Shown: positions 24,848 to 32,522 of the stretch, one piece after another
Layout: each line of letters starts with the position of its first letter
Numbering within the stretch: the first letter of the stretch is position 1
DNA from: a virus
Reading direction: 5' to 3' (one strand)
DNA length: 34,031 nt
IMG/VR virus record: IMGVR_UViG_3300020195_000870
Coordinates: 1-34,031 of that record
Position numbers and translations under genes: made by a program
Notes under the pieces: generated by a model
What the model saw: only the letters and a program-made list of their open reading frames with translations
Databases searched by the model: none
What the model was told of the DNA's origin: nothing

Positions 24848-25528
24848 ATGGCTAAAGTTATAACTACACTCGGAGATGCACTTTCTAAATTGAACTCTTT
24901 ATACGAGGGGGATTCAACATCGCCAACTAGTGGTGAAGAAGATTTTGAGGTTTGGACCTCACTAATAAATATTGGAGTAAATATCTGGGAATATGAAGAG
25001 GGGATGCTGTGGAAGGAACTTTTTAGTAAATTAGCTGACGCTGCCACCGGAGACAAAACGATCACCTCGAATGATTACAGCTATGCTGTCCCAACTAACT
25101 TTAGCCATAACGCCTCTGGCTATGTTTGGATTGGGTCAGGAACAAATAAGATCCCCTTTAAAGTCATCAAACAAGAAGATGTTCAGCTCCAGGAGAACGG
25201 TACTGGCCGTTGGTGCTACTTCTTAATGGATACGACCCCGACACTCGAATTTAATCCTAATGCCACCTTACCTACGACAGGTCAAACCATCTCTTATAAC
25301 TACTACAAAACTGCGACAGCCTTAGCCGCGGCCAGCGATATCTTCGAAATGGCTGACCCAATGTTTGCGGTCTATTTTGCTCTTGGTGAACTGAAGAAGG
25401 AAGAAGGGGACACCTCCGCTCTTTCGATAGCTACCCAAAAGCTGGAAGCAATGAAGACACGCAACACGGCCCCAGCATATTGGCAGGAAGACACAATAAT
25501 GCCTAGACGCGGAGGATTTGGAGTATGA
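24848..25528 (+). CDS. Head-tail adaptor (gp4-like tail accessory protein)
   Basis: A 226-aa protein. The order TTLGDALSKLNSLYEGDSTSP, LINIGVNIWEYEEGMLWKELF, then GYVWIGSGTNKIPFKVIKQED and YYKTATALAAASDIFEMADPMFAVYFALGELKKEEGD fits the podovirus adaptor group: helical N-terminus, a small beta domain, a YYK.a..l strand, and a late helix. Such proteins form the ring joining portal and tail nozzle. ATG 24848 is preferred; an upstream frame start at 24779 would read through the terminator hairpin. It overlaps the nozzle gene by 4 nt. Confidence 0.75.
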   Translation: MAKVITTLGDALSKLNSLYEGDSTSPTSGEEDFEVWTSLINIGVNIWEYEEGMLWKELFSKLADAATGDKTITSNDYSYAVPTNFSHNASGYVWIGSGTNKIPFKVIKQEDVQLQENGTGRWCYFLMDTTPTLEFNPNATLPTTGQTISYNYYKTATALAAASDIFEMADPMFAVYFALGELKKEEGDTSALSIATQKLEAMKTRNTAPAYWQEDTIMPRRGGFGV

Positions 25529-27549
25529 AGCTTGCTGCACCTCGTCAGAATCGCTCCAAAGATCTATTAATTACCATCGATGATTTCTCTGGGGGGTATA
25601 ACAACTTAATCGAAGAAGCGAAGATGCCGCCTAAGTTTGCGGTTGAGTCTAATAACATGATGCAGGTTCAAAACGGTATATGGGAGACACGCTGGGGCAC
25701 TCAATACTACGGTGCTGCGTTGCCCGATAACTCTGATGGAGCCCAAGAATACGTCAAATCTAATGGAACCACTGAACTCATCGCAGTTGCTGGTGGAATA
25801 GTATACAAATCGACTGACGGTGCGTCTTGGTCCTCTGTCAGTGGTGCAACCTTCACTGGCGGTATTCAATGCTATTTTATGCAGCTTGGAGGGTACGACA
25901 GCTCTAATACCTTTTATAACTATCTATACATAGCCAATGGTACAGATGTACTAGCTCGTTATAACGGTACGACTCTAGAAACATATACCTCTCTTTCAGC
26001 TCCTGCCAACCTCACATCGTCACTTGTCGCATCTGGCCTGTCTTCGGGTACAAACGTCTTATATGCCCAAGTAACAGCCTTAAACATTGTTGGCGAGACT
26101 GTTGGCTCAACCGAAGTATCTGCTACTGCTAACAAATTACGCGCAAATTGGGTGGCCGGAACTGATCGAATGACTTGGAGTTGGAACGCTGTAGCTGGAG
26201 CAACTAAATACCAGCTCTATTTATCTGACGTATCTGGTTTTGAATCACTACTCACCTCTTCTAATGTAACTAATTACACCGACGATGGGACCTTAGAGAT
26301 AAACCCGTATGTCCAAGTGCCATACGACAACACCACAACTGCCCCTAAGTTCAAATCGATGTGTACATCTAATAATAGGATTTTTGCCACTAACAACACT
26401 ACTGACATGTATAAGGTCTATTTCTCTGGTACTGGCCGCAGTATTGGGGCGTTTTCAGACTTTTACGGTGGTGGTTGGATCAACCTGGAGCGGGGTGGTC
26501 GTGAGATACCCGTTGCAGTCAAACACTATCAGTCAGGCGGAGGTGAAGGACGAGCGACTGTACTGTGCAAGACGCCGGACGGCAAGGGTGCAGTTTGGCA
26601 GATTCAAATCTCTACTGCGACAGTTGCAGATACATCCTTCTCAGTTCCGTCGGCTGCTAAGATTGTCGGTTCATTTGGTACGGAATCGATTCTTGGTGTT
26701 GTAGCTACCGATAATAATATCGAGTTCCCTAACCGTAAGGGTTGGTTTACTCTTGGACCTGAGAAGCAGTTCTATGGACTGATCCGCACTGCAGAGCAAT
26801 CCTCAAATATCCGCCCATACTGGCGATCACTGGTTGGTAGCAAAATCTCTGGTATTTGCAGCTATTACTATGATGCTAAGATCTTCATCTCCGTACCAAC
26901 CTCTAGCGCTGGCAATGACCGGATCATCATTCGAGATACTGAGCGTGGTAACTGGTCTGTCGATTGGTCAATTGGTGCAAAACAATTTTTCGAATACACC
27001 GACACAGCCGGAAACTCCCATTTACTTTATATCCCGATTACAGGCACTCGATTGATTGAGCTCTCTAGTAACTACTTAAACGATTTAGGAACTGCTTTTA
27101 ACCAATCATATGTCTCGCCGCTGTTACCAGTCTCCAAGGTTAAATCTGACATTATGTCCTTAAAAGAGGCTGTGGTTGAACTAGGCCGTCCACAGGGTTC
27201 AATTAATTTCCAGATCTTGGGTATCGGTAAAGGGAATAGCTTCGCGACATTAGCGACTAAGACCATTACCAACTTTGGTTCGAATACTGGTGTAGGTTCC
27301 GACCTGGCGGGTGATTTCTTTGCTAGTTCTACAAATGATAACTCAGTAAGTGGCGCGGTAGTCTTCACCGATACCCCATCGGTCTTTACACAATCAACCA
27401 CTAAAAAGGCGATTAAAAAGAGGACCAAATTATATGCCTTGCAGTACAAGGTCTCCTCTACGACAGCCGACACCAAGTATTCGATTCTATCCCTGCAAGC
27501 CAAAGGTAGATTGGTTCCATCGAGGATACCGTCAAGTTGGACAGCATGA
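25525..27549 (+). CDS. Tail nozzle / tail tubular protein B-like protein
   Basis: A 674-aa, beta-rich protein following the adaptor. DFSGGYNNLIEEAKMPPKFAVESNNMMQVQNGIWETRWGTQYYG is the typical start of podovirus nozzle-type proteins (G-G-x-N ... N-x-x ... G-x-x-x-R-x-G). Propeller-like strands follow. At about 155-250 there is a fibronectin-III-like insert (SAPANLTSSLVASGLSSGTN to YQLYLSDVSGFESL). NRIFATNNTTDMYKVYFSG and DRIIIRDTERGNWSVDWSIG are usual late blades. It probably forms the hexameric tail tip channel. GGAG precedes the ATG. Confidence 0.78.
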   Translation: MKLAAPRQNRSKDLLITIDDFSGGYNNLIEEAKMPPKFAVESNNMMQVQNGIWETRWGTQYYGAALPDNSDGAQEYVKSNGTTELIAVAGGIVYKSTDGASWSSVSGATFTGGIQCYFMQLGGYDSSNTFYNYLYIANGTDVLARYNGTTLETYTSLSAPANLTSSLVASGLSSGTNVLYAQVTALNIVGETVGSTEVSATANKLRANWVAGTDRMTWSWNAVAGATKYQLYLSDVSGFESLLTSSNVTNYTDDGTLEINPYVQVPYDNTTTAPKFKSMCTSNNRIFATNNTTDMYKVYFSGTGRSIGAFSDFYGGGWINLERGGREIPVAVKHYQSGGGEGRATVLCKTPDGKGAVWQIQISTATVADTSFSVPSAAKIVGSFGTESILGVVATDNNIEFPNRKGWFTLGPEKQFYGLIRTAEQSSNIRPYWRSLVGSKISGICSYYYDAKIFISVPTSSAGNDRIIIRDTERGNWSVDWSIGAKQFFEYTDTAGNSHLLYIPITGTRLIELSSNYLNDLGTAFNQSYVSPLLPVSKVKSDIMSLKEAVVELGRPQGSINFQILGIGKGNSFATLATKTITNFGSNTGVGSDLAGDFFASSTNDNSVSGAVVFTDTPSVFTQSTTKKAIKKRTKLYALQYKVSSTTADTKYSILSLQAKGRLVPSRIPSSWTA

Positions 27550-27574
27550 GTATGAATAGACCGGGAGGTAAAAT

Positions 27575-28333
27575 ATGCCAGCTTTAAATACAGATAAATT
27601 TAAAAAACTAAGCAGAAGATGGGTCGGACAAATAGGCGCCGGTGGTGTTGCTGATTCAGTAACCACTACGGTTCCATTGTCTTCGGCTACTAATCTAGCA
27701 ACTGACACAGCAGTCTTAGCGACTATCGATCGGGTAGACGTTAACGGCGTGGCTACCCCAACCCTGGAAGAGACGGTGATTGGTGTGGTATCGGGCTCAA
27801 GTCTTGTCAGCTGTGTTCGAGGTTCAGAAGGAACAGCTCAAGCGCACAACGCAGGGGCAGTGGTCGAAATATTGGTCACCTCTAAAGGCTACAACGACAT
27901 CGTTGATGGAGTTCTGGTTGAACATAACCAAGATGGTACTCATAAGACTCCGGTCGTAACTTTAACAGGGACTCAAACCCTGACCAATAAGACGCTCACT
28001 AAGCCCACTCTTAACGGCTCCGTCCAGGCAGTCACCGCGGATACCGATGCGGCGACTATTACCTTCAGTATGGCAGCCAGCAACTACCACACCGTCACTC
28101 TGGGCGGCAACAGAACGCTGGCCGTTTCCAACGTCTCCACCGGCCAACCCTTCATCCTGCGATTGCTTCAGGACGGCACCGGCTCACGGACTGTGACTTG
28201 GTTCGCCACCATTAAATGGGCAGGCGGTGTTGCTCCTACCTTGACCACCACCGCCTCAAAAGCGGACGTGTTTGGGCTCGTCTGTACGGGCTCGAACACC
28301 TACGACGGCTTTGTGGTTGGACAAAACCTGTAA
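27575..28333 (+). CDS. Putative tail fibre / virion surface protein
   Basis: A 252-aa protein with Shine-Dalgarno GGGAGGT. LNTDKFKKLSRRWVGQIGAGG is probably the virion-attachment end. The motif TLTGTQTLTNKTLTKPTLNG at about 130-150 is a common fibre element. The C-terminal part (SNYHTVTLGGNRTLAVSNVSTGQPFILRLLQDGTGSRTVTWF) is a beta domain frequent in phage fibre and adhesion proteins. The DNA is markedly richer in G+C from about 28010 onward than in the first half, which suggests the C-terminal domain was exchanged. Confidence 0.7.
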   Translation: MPALNTDKFKKLSRRWVGQIGAGGVADSVTTTVPLSSATNLATDTAVLATIDRVDVNGVATPTLEETVIGVVSGSSLVSCVRGSEGTAQAHNAGAVVEILVTSKGYNDIVDGVLVEHNQDGTHKTPVVTLTGTQTLTNKTLTKPTLNGSVQAVTADTDAATITFSMAASNYHTVTLGGNRTLAVSNVSTGQPFILRLLQDGTGSRTVTWFATIKWAGGVAPTLTTTASKADVFGLVCTGSNTYDGFVVGQNL

Positions 28334-28335
28334 CC

Positions 28336-29016
28336 ATGCCAAATACCAACTCACTCTCATTAAACGGCACATCTGACTATCTCAATGACGCCGACAATTA
28401 CTGGAAACCAACAGATTTTACGCTGGAATGTTGGATAAAGAAAACCGCACTGTCGGCGAATAGTCGGCCCATTTCTCTGGTCAATGCCGATGTCGATTTT
28501 ACGACGGGTACTAATGGAAAAATTCGCCTGGAAATCCGACACGGCGGGGGGATTGAATCAATTGACTCAACTGGTACTTATAGCACCGGTGTCTGGACTC
28601 ATATCGCTACGACCTACAAGAGTGGCACAAAAGCCTATGTTTTCTACATCAACGGTGCTGACGCTGGTTCAGGAACATCAACCAATACGTTGGCCTACCA
28701 AGGTTTAACCGACTACGGCATTCAGATCGGGGCTCGTGGCGGACCATCCAACTATTTTGACGGCAAGATTGACGATGTACGGCTATGGAGTGTCGTGCGA
28801 ACAAGTGGCGAGATTGCAGCCAACTATCAACGTCAGCTAACCGGCACTGAAACTGATCTCTACGCGTATTGGAAACTAAACGAAGGCTCCGGCACAACGC
28901 CCCAAGATTCGACCATGAATAATTACGATCTTGGGTTTGTCAGTAGCCCGAGCTGGTCAACGGATGTGCCTTTTATTGATCCCGAAGGGGGAGCATTCTT
29001 GCTGAATTTTATATGA
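28336..29016 (+). CDS. LamG/concanavalin-like lectin virion protein
   Basis: A 226-aa single jelly-roll domain. LSLNGTSDYLNDADN, FTLECWIKKTALSANSRPI, GVWTHIATTYKSGTKAYVFYINGADAG, YFDGKIDDVRLWSVVRTSGEIAANYQRQLTG and LYAYWKLNEGSG follow the LamG/Laminin_G_3 order completely. Such domains bind glycans, so a receptor-binding role is likely. The end DPEGGAFLLNFI is short and hydrophobic. ATG 28336 is chosen because the frame upstream overlaps the fibre gene; no Shine-Dalgarno is seen. It overlaps the next gene as ATGA. Confidence 0.85.
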   Translation: MPNTNSLSLNGTSDYLNDADNYWKPTDFTLECWIKKTALSANSRPISLVNADVDFTTGTNGKIRLEIRHGGGIESIDSTGTYSTGVWTHIATTYKSGTKAYVFYINGADAGSGTSTNTLAYQGLTDYGIQIGARGGPSNYFDGKIDDVRLWSVVRTSGEIAANYQRQLTGTETDLYAYWKLNEGSGTTPQDSTMNNYDLGFVSSPSWSTDVPFIDPEGGAFLLNFI

Positions 29017-29228
29017 CAAATCAACAGAAAACGAACATCGATATTATCGCCAATGACCTGAGCTATATCCGCCGTGATGTTACAGATATCAAGCTCAAGC
29101 TCGACCACGAATATGTCACCAGAGAATCATTTGAACCGATTAAACGAGTAGTCTATGGATTGGTTAGCCTGATCCTAACCGGAGTTGGATTGGCTATAGT
29201 AGCTCTAGTCATCAATAAACAACCATGA
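29013..29228 (+). CDS. Small coiled-coil membrane protein, XhlA-like
   Basis: A 71-aa protein. A coiled-coil N-terminus (IDIIANDLSYIRRDVTDIKLKLDHEYVTRESF) is followed by one transmembrane helix (VVYGLVSLILTGVGLAIVALVI) and a short tail. This matches the build of haemolysin XhlA-type holin partners, which help release endolysin. It sits at the start of the lysis module and overlaps its neighbours on both sides by four bases. Confidence 0.7.
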   Translation: MTNQQKTNIDIIANDLSYIRRDVTDIKLKLDHEYVTRESFEPIKRVVYGLVSLILTGVGLAIVALVINKQP

Positions 29229-29665
29229 AACGAAGCGTCGTCAACATCCTCTCGTATAGCTCGATTCTGATGGCCTTTATCGCCCTAATATACGTGGCAT
29301 ACCTGCTCTTCGTCCCACCTCAAATCAATATCGCCAATATCCAACCATATAGGATCCTTAATCCTCAAGTTCACGCTGGGGAAGTCGTGTACTATCAAGC
29401 CAATCTTTGTAAGTTTGCCGATGTTTCCGCCACCATCAATCGTCGTCTCGCCGGTTCGTATTCGTATAACCTGCCTGACACCATCAGCAACATCAAGAGT
29501 GGTTGCCGCATCATCAACGTTGGAGTGGTAGTACCAGAGCATGTATTGCCGGGACGCTACAGCCTTGAGCTTGACCTACAGTATAAAGTGAACTTCTTAC
29601 GCACTGCCTCCTATAACTACACTACTGAACAGTTTGAAGTCTTGCCAAGGAAGCAAAACCAATAG
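29225..29665 (+). CDS. Single-pass membrane protein with beta-rich outer domain
   Basis: A 146-aa protein. Residues 9-30 (LSYSSILMAFIALIYVAYLLFV) form one membrane segment or an uncleaved signal. The rest is beta-rich (AGEVVYYQANLCKFADVSATINRRLAG, ... VGVVVPEHVLPGRYSLELDLQYKV) with two cysteines (CKFAD and SGCRI) that could form a disulfide outside the cell. The immunoglobulin-like pattern suggests an exported domain. It lies between holin-type and endolysin genes; a spanin-like or wall-facing role is possible but no family is recognised. Confidence 0.65.
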   Translation: MKRSVVNILSYSSILMAFIALIYVAYLLFVPPQINIANIQPYRILNPQVHAGEVVYYQANLCKFADVSATINRRLAGSYSYNLPDTISNIKSGCRIINVGVVVPEHVLPGRYSLELDLQYKVNFLRTASYNYTTEQFEVLPRKQNQ

Positions 29666-29674
29666 TGGTACAAT
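29666..29674 (+). promoter_or_regulatory. Extended -10 promoter candidate before endolysin
   Basis: TGGTACAAT (29666-29674) is an extended -10 (TGnTACAAT). No good -35 exists at 17 bp; TTGCCA at 29642 is 21 bp away. Transcription would start about 12 bases before ATG 29693. Confidence 0.4.
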
Positions 29675-29692
29675 ATCTCTAACCTTTTAAGA

Positions 29693-30463
29693 ATGACATT
29701 TAATGATTTTATCAACAAGTATAACGGCAAGGGCATTGACTACGATAAATATTATGGCTATCAGTGCATGGACCTCTACCAGCAATACAACAAAGAGGTT
29801 GTCGGTGCGCCGAGTATCCCCTCTGCCGCTGCTGCTGACGTCTGGACCAATTACCCCAAGGATTACTACGAGAAGATCGCTAACGGTCCATCCAATGCAC
29901 CCCAGTTCGGGGATGTCATAATCTGGAAGAAAGCCGCCAACCTCCCCTACGGCCACATCGCGGTCTGCAAAACCGCCGACGCGAACACCTTTACCAGCTT
30001 TGACCAGAACTGGCCGACCGGCTCAGTCTGTCACTTGCAGCAACACAATTACACCAACGTCCAGGGCTGGCTTCGACCCAAGACCCAGGTCACTTCGACC
30101 ACGACCGTTGTTTTTACCTTTTCCGACCAGACCCTGATTCCAGTAGGCGGAGAATTTGGCGAGCCTGAACTACAGGCAGTCCGGGGCGTCTATGGCGACG
30201 CCAAGCGGATGCGGGATGAAATCACCGGGTTAAAGAGGGATGTGTCCGACCGGGACGCTCGCAACAAGGAGTTACAGGAAAACATCGATTCCCTCTCTAC
30301 TCAGCTGATCCAGGCATTGAAGAAAGTGAAAGAACTTACCCCTGCGACGCCCAAAACCCCAGCTAAACCGGCCCCTAAACCCAAAGACGAGCCAGTTGAC
30401 ACCGTGGAACTCCCCCCATTTCTGACCGCCTTCATCGACTTTCTGAAAAGGAAGCTCCAATAA
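29693..30463 (+). CDS. CHAP-domain endolysin
   Basis: A 256-aa peptidoglycan hydrolase (amidase or endopeptidase). The CHAP domain covers about 1-130: YYGYQCMDLYQQY gives the nucleophile Cys25, PQFGDVIIW the conserved GD, PYGHIAVCK the catalytic His88, and FTSFDQNW the acidic/amide residue near 104. VQGWLRPK closes the domain. After this come a beta stretch, a coiled coil (about 175-215), a Pro/Lys linker (TPKTPAKPAPKPKDEP) and a short amphipathic end (LTAFIDFLKRKLQ). There is no signal peptide, so release should depend on the holin. No known wall-binding domain is seen; the C-terminal helix may replace it. Confidence 0.9.
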   Translation: MTFNDFINKYNGKGIDYDKYYGYQCMDLYQQYNKEVVGAPSIPSAAAADVWTNYPKDYYEKIANGPSNAPQFGDVIIWKKAANLPYGHIAVCKTADANTFTSFDQNWPTGSVCHLQQHNYTNVQGWLRPKTQVTSTTTVVFTFSDQTLIPVGGEFGEPELQAVRGVYGDAKRMRDEITGLKRDVSDRDARNKELQENIDSLSTQLIQALKKVKELTPATPKTPAKPAPKPKDEPVDTVELPPFLTAFIDFLKRKLQ

Positions 30464-30473
30464 GGTTGGCACG

Positions 30474-30758
30474 ATGCACGAGGACACCTTGACCGTTATT
30501 CGGGCGCAGCTCGACACCCTGCAAAAGTCTGTCGATCGGTTGACCCGCGACATGGGCAATGACCGCAAGGACATTCAGGATAACCAGATTCGTCTGGGAG
30601 CCTTGGAAGGACGGGTGACACAGTTGATCGAAACCGTGGAGCAAGTGCCGCGCAAAGTGGGCGATAAGGTTGAGGATGCTATGCAGCCGATTACCGACAC
30701 GCTCGATCAGGTGCAGACCGAAAAATGGTGGACAAAGCATTTTAAGATTAGGAGGTGA
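30474..30758 (+). CDS. Small coiled-coil protein in lysis module
   Basis: A 94-aa protein, nearly all helix with heptad spacing (LTVIRAQLDTLQKSVDRLTRDM ... LGALEGRVTQLIETVEQV). It has no membrane segment; the end is basic and aromatic (KWWTKHFKIRR). It lies directly between endolysin and holin. It could act as a peripheral holin partner or antiholin, or be a small structural protein; no family is recognised. Confidence 0.62.
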   Translation: MHEDTLTVIRAQLDTLQKSVDRLTRDMGNDRKDIQDNQIRLGALEGRVTQLIETVEQVPRKVGDKVEDAMQPITDTLDQVQTEKWWTKHFKIRR

Positions 30759-30764
30759 ATCTAA

Positions 30765-31046
30765 TTGAACATAACGAATTTGGTAGGGTTCATCCTACCG
30801 CCAATTATTGACCTTATTAACCGGAAGATCGTGGACCCAAGTCTGCGCTTTCTGGTGTCTGTTGGGGTTTGTGCCGTCATCGGTGCCGGGCTTAACTACA
30901 TGCAGCATGGGTATCAGTTCGGTCCGATTGAGGACGTAGCTGGTGACATCATGGTGATCTTTGGACAAGCGCAACTCGCGTACAAACTGGCCTGGGAAAA
31001 GTCTCAGCCTCGGGTGACCTTGAACTTAAAACCAGATAACAACTGA
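30765..31046 (+). CDS. Holin-like protein, TTG start
   Basis: A 93-aa protein. AGGAGGTGA (30750-30757) sits seven bases before TTG 30765, which decides the start. Two hydrophobic segments are seen: NITNLVGFILPPIIDLI at the N-terminus and LRFLVSVGVCAVIGAGLNYM after a short basic turn. A polar helical C-terminus rich in Gln/Lys follows. Size, topology and place beside the endolysin fit a small holin that forms membrane holes. Overlap with the next short frame (ATG 31046) is noted below. Confidence 0.7.
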   Translation: MNITNLVGFILPPIIDLINRKIVDPSLRFLVSVGVCAVIGAGLNYMQHGYQFGPIEDVAGDIMVIFGQAQLAYKLAWEKSQPRVTLNLKPDNN

Positions 31047-31127
31047 TGGCTGTAACGGTGGGAAGGATCTCCTGACTAGGTGGTGGACGCCTCGGGCAGT
31101 GGCTCCACCCGACTCCTTCTCACCATT

Positions 31128-31385
31128 ATGGCCACCACTGAAGCCAACCTAGAGAAATACGACAACCTGTTTCATGGACAACGGGTGATGCTGTCAGAGC
31201 TCCAGCAGGAATGTCCGGTGACCCTAGCCGCCATGGATATGCTGATCGCCTCAGAGCGAGTAGTGGGACAACACCTGCTCTTTAACCAGCGAGAGGTTGA
31301 GCTCTATATCCCCAGATCTGAGACCATCCAGGAAGAACCACTCAAACCTGAGCGACCCCGTTTTACGAAGCGCCTAATCAAATGA
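31128..31385 (+). CDS. Hypothetical small protein
   Basis: An 85-aa protein from ATG 31128 (MATTEANLEKYDNLFHGQRV). The frame is open further upstream with GTG starts at 31080 and 31083, behind GGAAGG (31061-31066), so a 101-aa form is possible. It has a helical core (MLSELQQECPVTLAAMDMLIASERVVGQHLL) and a Pro/Arg/Lys-rich end. The helical part resembles a small winged-helix type DNA-binding module, but only weakly. Overlaps the next gene by four bases. Confidence 0.6.
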   Translation: MATTEANLEKYDNLFHGQRVMLSELQQECPVTLAAMDMLIASERVVGQHLLFNQREVELYIPRSETIQEEPLKPERPRFTKRLIK

Positions 31386-31726
31386 AAGAAGCCGACACCG
31401 AAGTATCACTTCCGAAATTCCAGCTTGGTGAGCAGAGCCGCCTTGCCCAGCGAATACAACGCTACCGCAATCACAAAGACCAGATCCACACCAAAATTAG
31501 TGAGTTGCGACGAGAGACCCCAGAAATAACCCATGTGACCTTTTCCTCCAATCTCTCCGACAACATCACCTACCGGACCTCCCTTCGGGGCGTCGAGAAG
31601 ATATTTTACCGTGCTGCCATGAGCTTTACCTTGGCCGGCTTGGACCAGGGCCTAGATCTGGGCCACGACGCCTTCCTCCACCGCTGTGTCGAAGAGTCCA
31701 AACCCACCCCCGATGAAACAGATTGA
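31382..31726 (+). CDS. Hypothetical protein, 114 aa
   Basis: The ATG overlaps the previous stop (ATGA). It has a basic helical first half (SRLAQRIQRYRNHKDQIHTKISELRRE), then a beta-like stretch (HVTFSSNLSDNITYRTSL) and a helical end (RAAMSFTLAGLDQGLDLGHDAFL). No family is recognised. It belongs to a tight string of small genes after the lysis module, with G+C-rich codon use like its neighbours. Confidence 0.6.
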   Translation: MKEADTEVSLPKFQLGEQSRLAQRIQRYRNHKDQIHTKISELRRETPEITHVTFSSNLSDNITYRTSLRGVEKIFYRAAMSFTLAGLDQGLDLGHDAFLHRCVEESKPTPDETD

Positions 31727-31964
31727 ATGCCGCACCTGTGACCTCTGTCCCCAGACCCGTTGCATTGACGTAGCGTTTGGCTCAGGCCGGATCATGCGCG
31801 GGGAGGGCAGTGAACCAGGCCGACCACGGGTAGAGATGTGGTTCAAGAACAAGATCGAAGAGTGCCCACTACGACCCAATATCCTGGCAGAACGAGTCAA
31901 GGTAGGATTAGCGGTGGTGGAAGAGCCACGAAATCAACAGGTACTTGACGATAACAAGAGGTAG
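31713..31964 (+). CDS. Small Cys-rich protein, possible metal site
   Basis: An 83-aa protein from ATG 31713, overlapping the previous gene by 14 nt. The N-terminus CRTCDLCPQTRC has four cysteines in 12 residues, with one more later (EECPLRP), consistent with zinc or iron-sulfur binding. The rest is polar and charged. The same-frame start at 31686 would add a short Pro-rich lead. No family is recognised. Its 3' end carries the -35 box of the next promoter. Confidence 0.6.
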   Translation: MKQIECRTCDLCPQTRCIDVAFGSGRIMRGEGSEPGRPRVEMWFKNKIEECPLRPNILAERVKVGLAVVEEPRNQQVLDDNKR

Positions 31965-31974
31965 TGAGATAATC
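31946..31974 (+). promoter_or_regulatory. Strong promoter candidate before small-gene string
   Basis: TTGACG (31946-31951), a 17-bp spacer and GATAAT (31969-31974). Five of six bases match consensus in each box. Transcription would start near 31981. Confidence 0.7.
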
Positions 31975-31980
31975 GCTTTA

Positions 31981-32061
31981 ATCTGAATGTAGGCGGAGGG
32001 TTAAGAAGCAAATATTGTTCATTGAACCCCCTTCCGGCTACATACGGGTGGGGGTTCTTTT
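31981..32061 (+). terminator. Leader with terminator hairpin and possible antiterminator
   Basis: GAACCCCC (32024-32031) pairs perfectly with GGGGGTTC (32050-32057), followed by TTTT and immediately ATG 32062. An upstream segment, TGTAG (31988-31992) with GGAGGGTT (31995-32002), can instead pair with the left side of the hairpin (AACCC..TTCC..CTACA, 32025-32042). That gives the layout of a two-state attenuator. Confidence 0.65.
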
Positions 32062-32184
32062 ATGATCACATTACCGCTGATTATTAGTCTAATTGTTCAA
32101 CTTATTGGATTTCTGCCGAAGTCTCCTCTTTTACTCACCATCAACAATGGCCATGTCGTCCAAACCCTAGGAGCAACCAAATGA
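32062..32184 (+). CDS. Small hydrophobic peptide (40 aa)
   Basis: ATG directly abuts the T-run of the hairpin above, with no Shine-Dalgarno. The product begins MITLPLIISLIVQLIGFLPK, one short membrane-like segment, and continues with a polar 20-residue tail. The stop overlaps the next ATG (ATGA), which supports translation. It could be a leader for the downstream gene or a small membrane protein; no family is recognised. Confidence 0.5.
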   Translation: MITLPLIISLIVQLIGFLPKSPLLLTINNGHVVQTLGATK

Positions 32185-32522
32185 TTCATTGTTATAATCC
32201 CACCTGCACATACGCCGAGAAGCTGATTGAAAACCGAGACCAGTACGGTCATCTGATCTACGACGCCTTAGGTGGCCATATGATTGATGTTGGTGAGTAT
32301 TTACCAGGAGAACGCCCGTACACGGCATTTTGTAGCGAGGAATGCCACGGCGCCTATTACCCCAATCTACCAGAATTTGCTGATGATGCCCCGGTCAGAA
32401 CCATTGAAGATATGCAGCGCCATTGGCTCAGGAAGACCTCTATTCCGGCAGATAAACACCAGTTGTACCTCAATAACCCTGAACTGCTAATTGAGCCCAA
32501 TCCAACCGAACCCAAGGAATGA
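32181..32522 (+). CDS. Cys-containing zinc-finger-like protein (113 aa)
   Basis: MIHCYNPTCTYAEKL has C-x4-C near the N-terminus, and TAFCSEECHGAY has C-x3-C with a following His around residue 52, together a plausible zinc site of the FCS/treble-clef kind. The rest is acidic and Pro-rich (IEPNPTEPKE end). GGAG (32169-32172) upstream may serve as ribosome site. It overlaps both neighbours by four bases. Function unknown. Confidence 0.65.
   Translation: MIHCYNPTCTYAEKLIENRDQYGHLIYDALGGHMIDVGEYLPGERPYTAFCSEECHGAYYPNLPEFADDAPVRTIEDMQRHWLRKTSIPADKHQLYLNNPELLIEPNPTEPKE

Noticed and set aside
31046-31127. tRNA-like or 9-codon peptide between holin and next gene
   Set aside because: A GGTGG/CCACC stem exists but no cloverleaf or CCA-end pattern. 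The nine-codon frame (MAVTVGRIS) has only a TGATG overlap in its favour.
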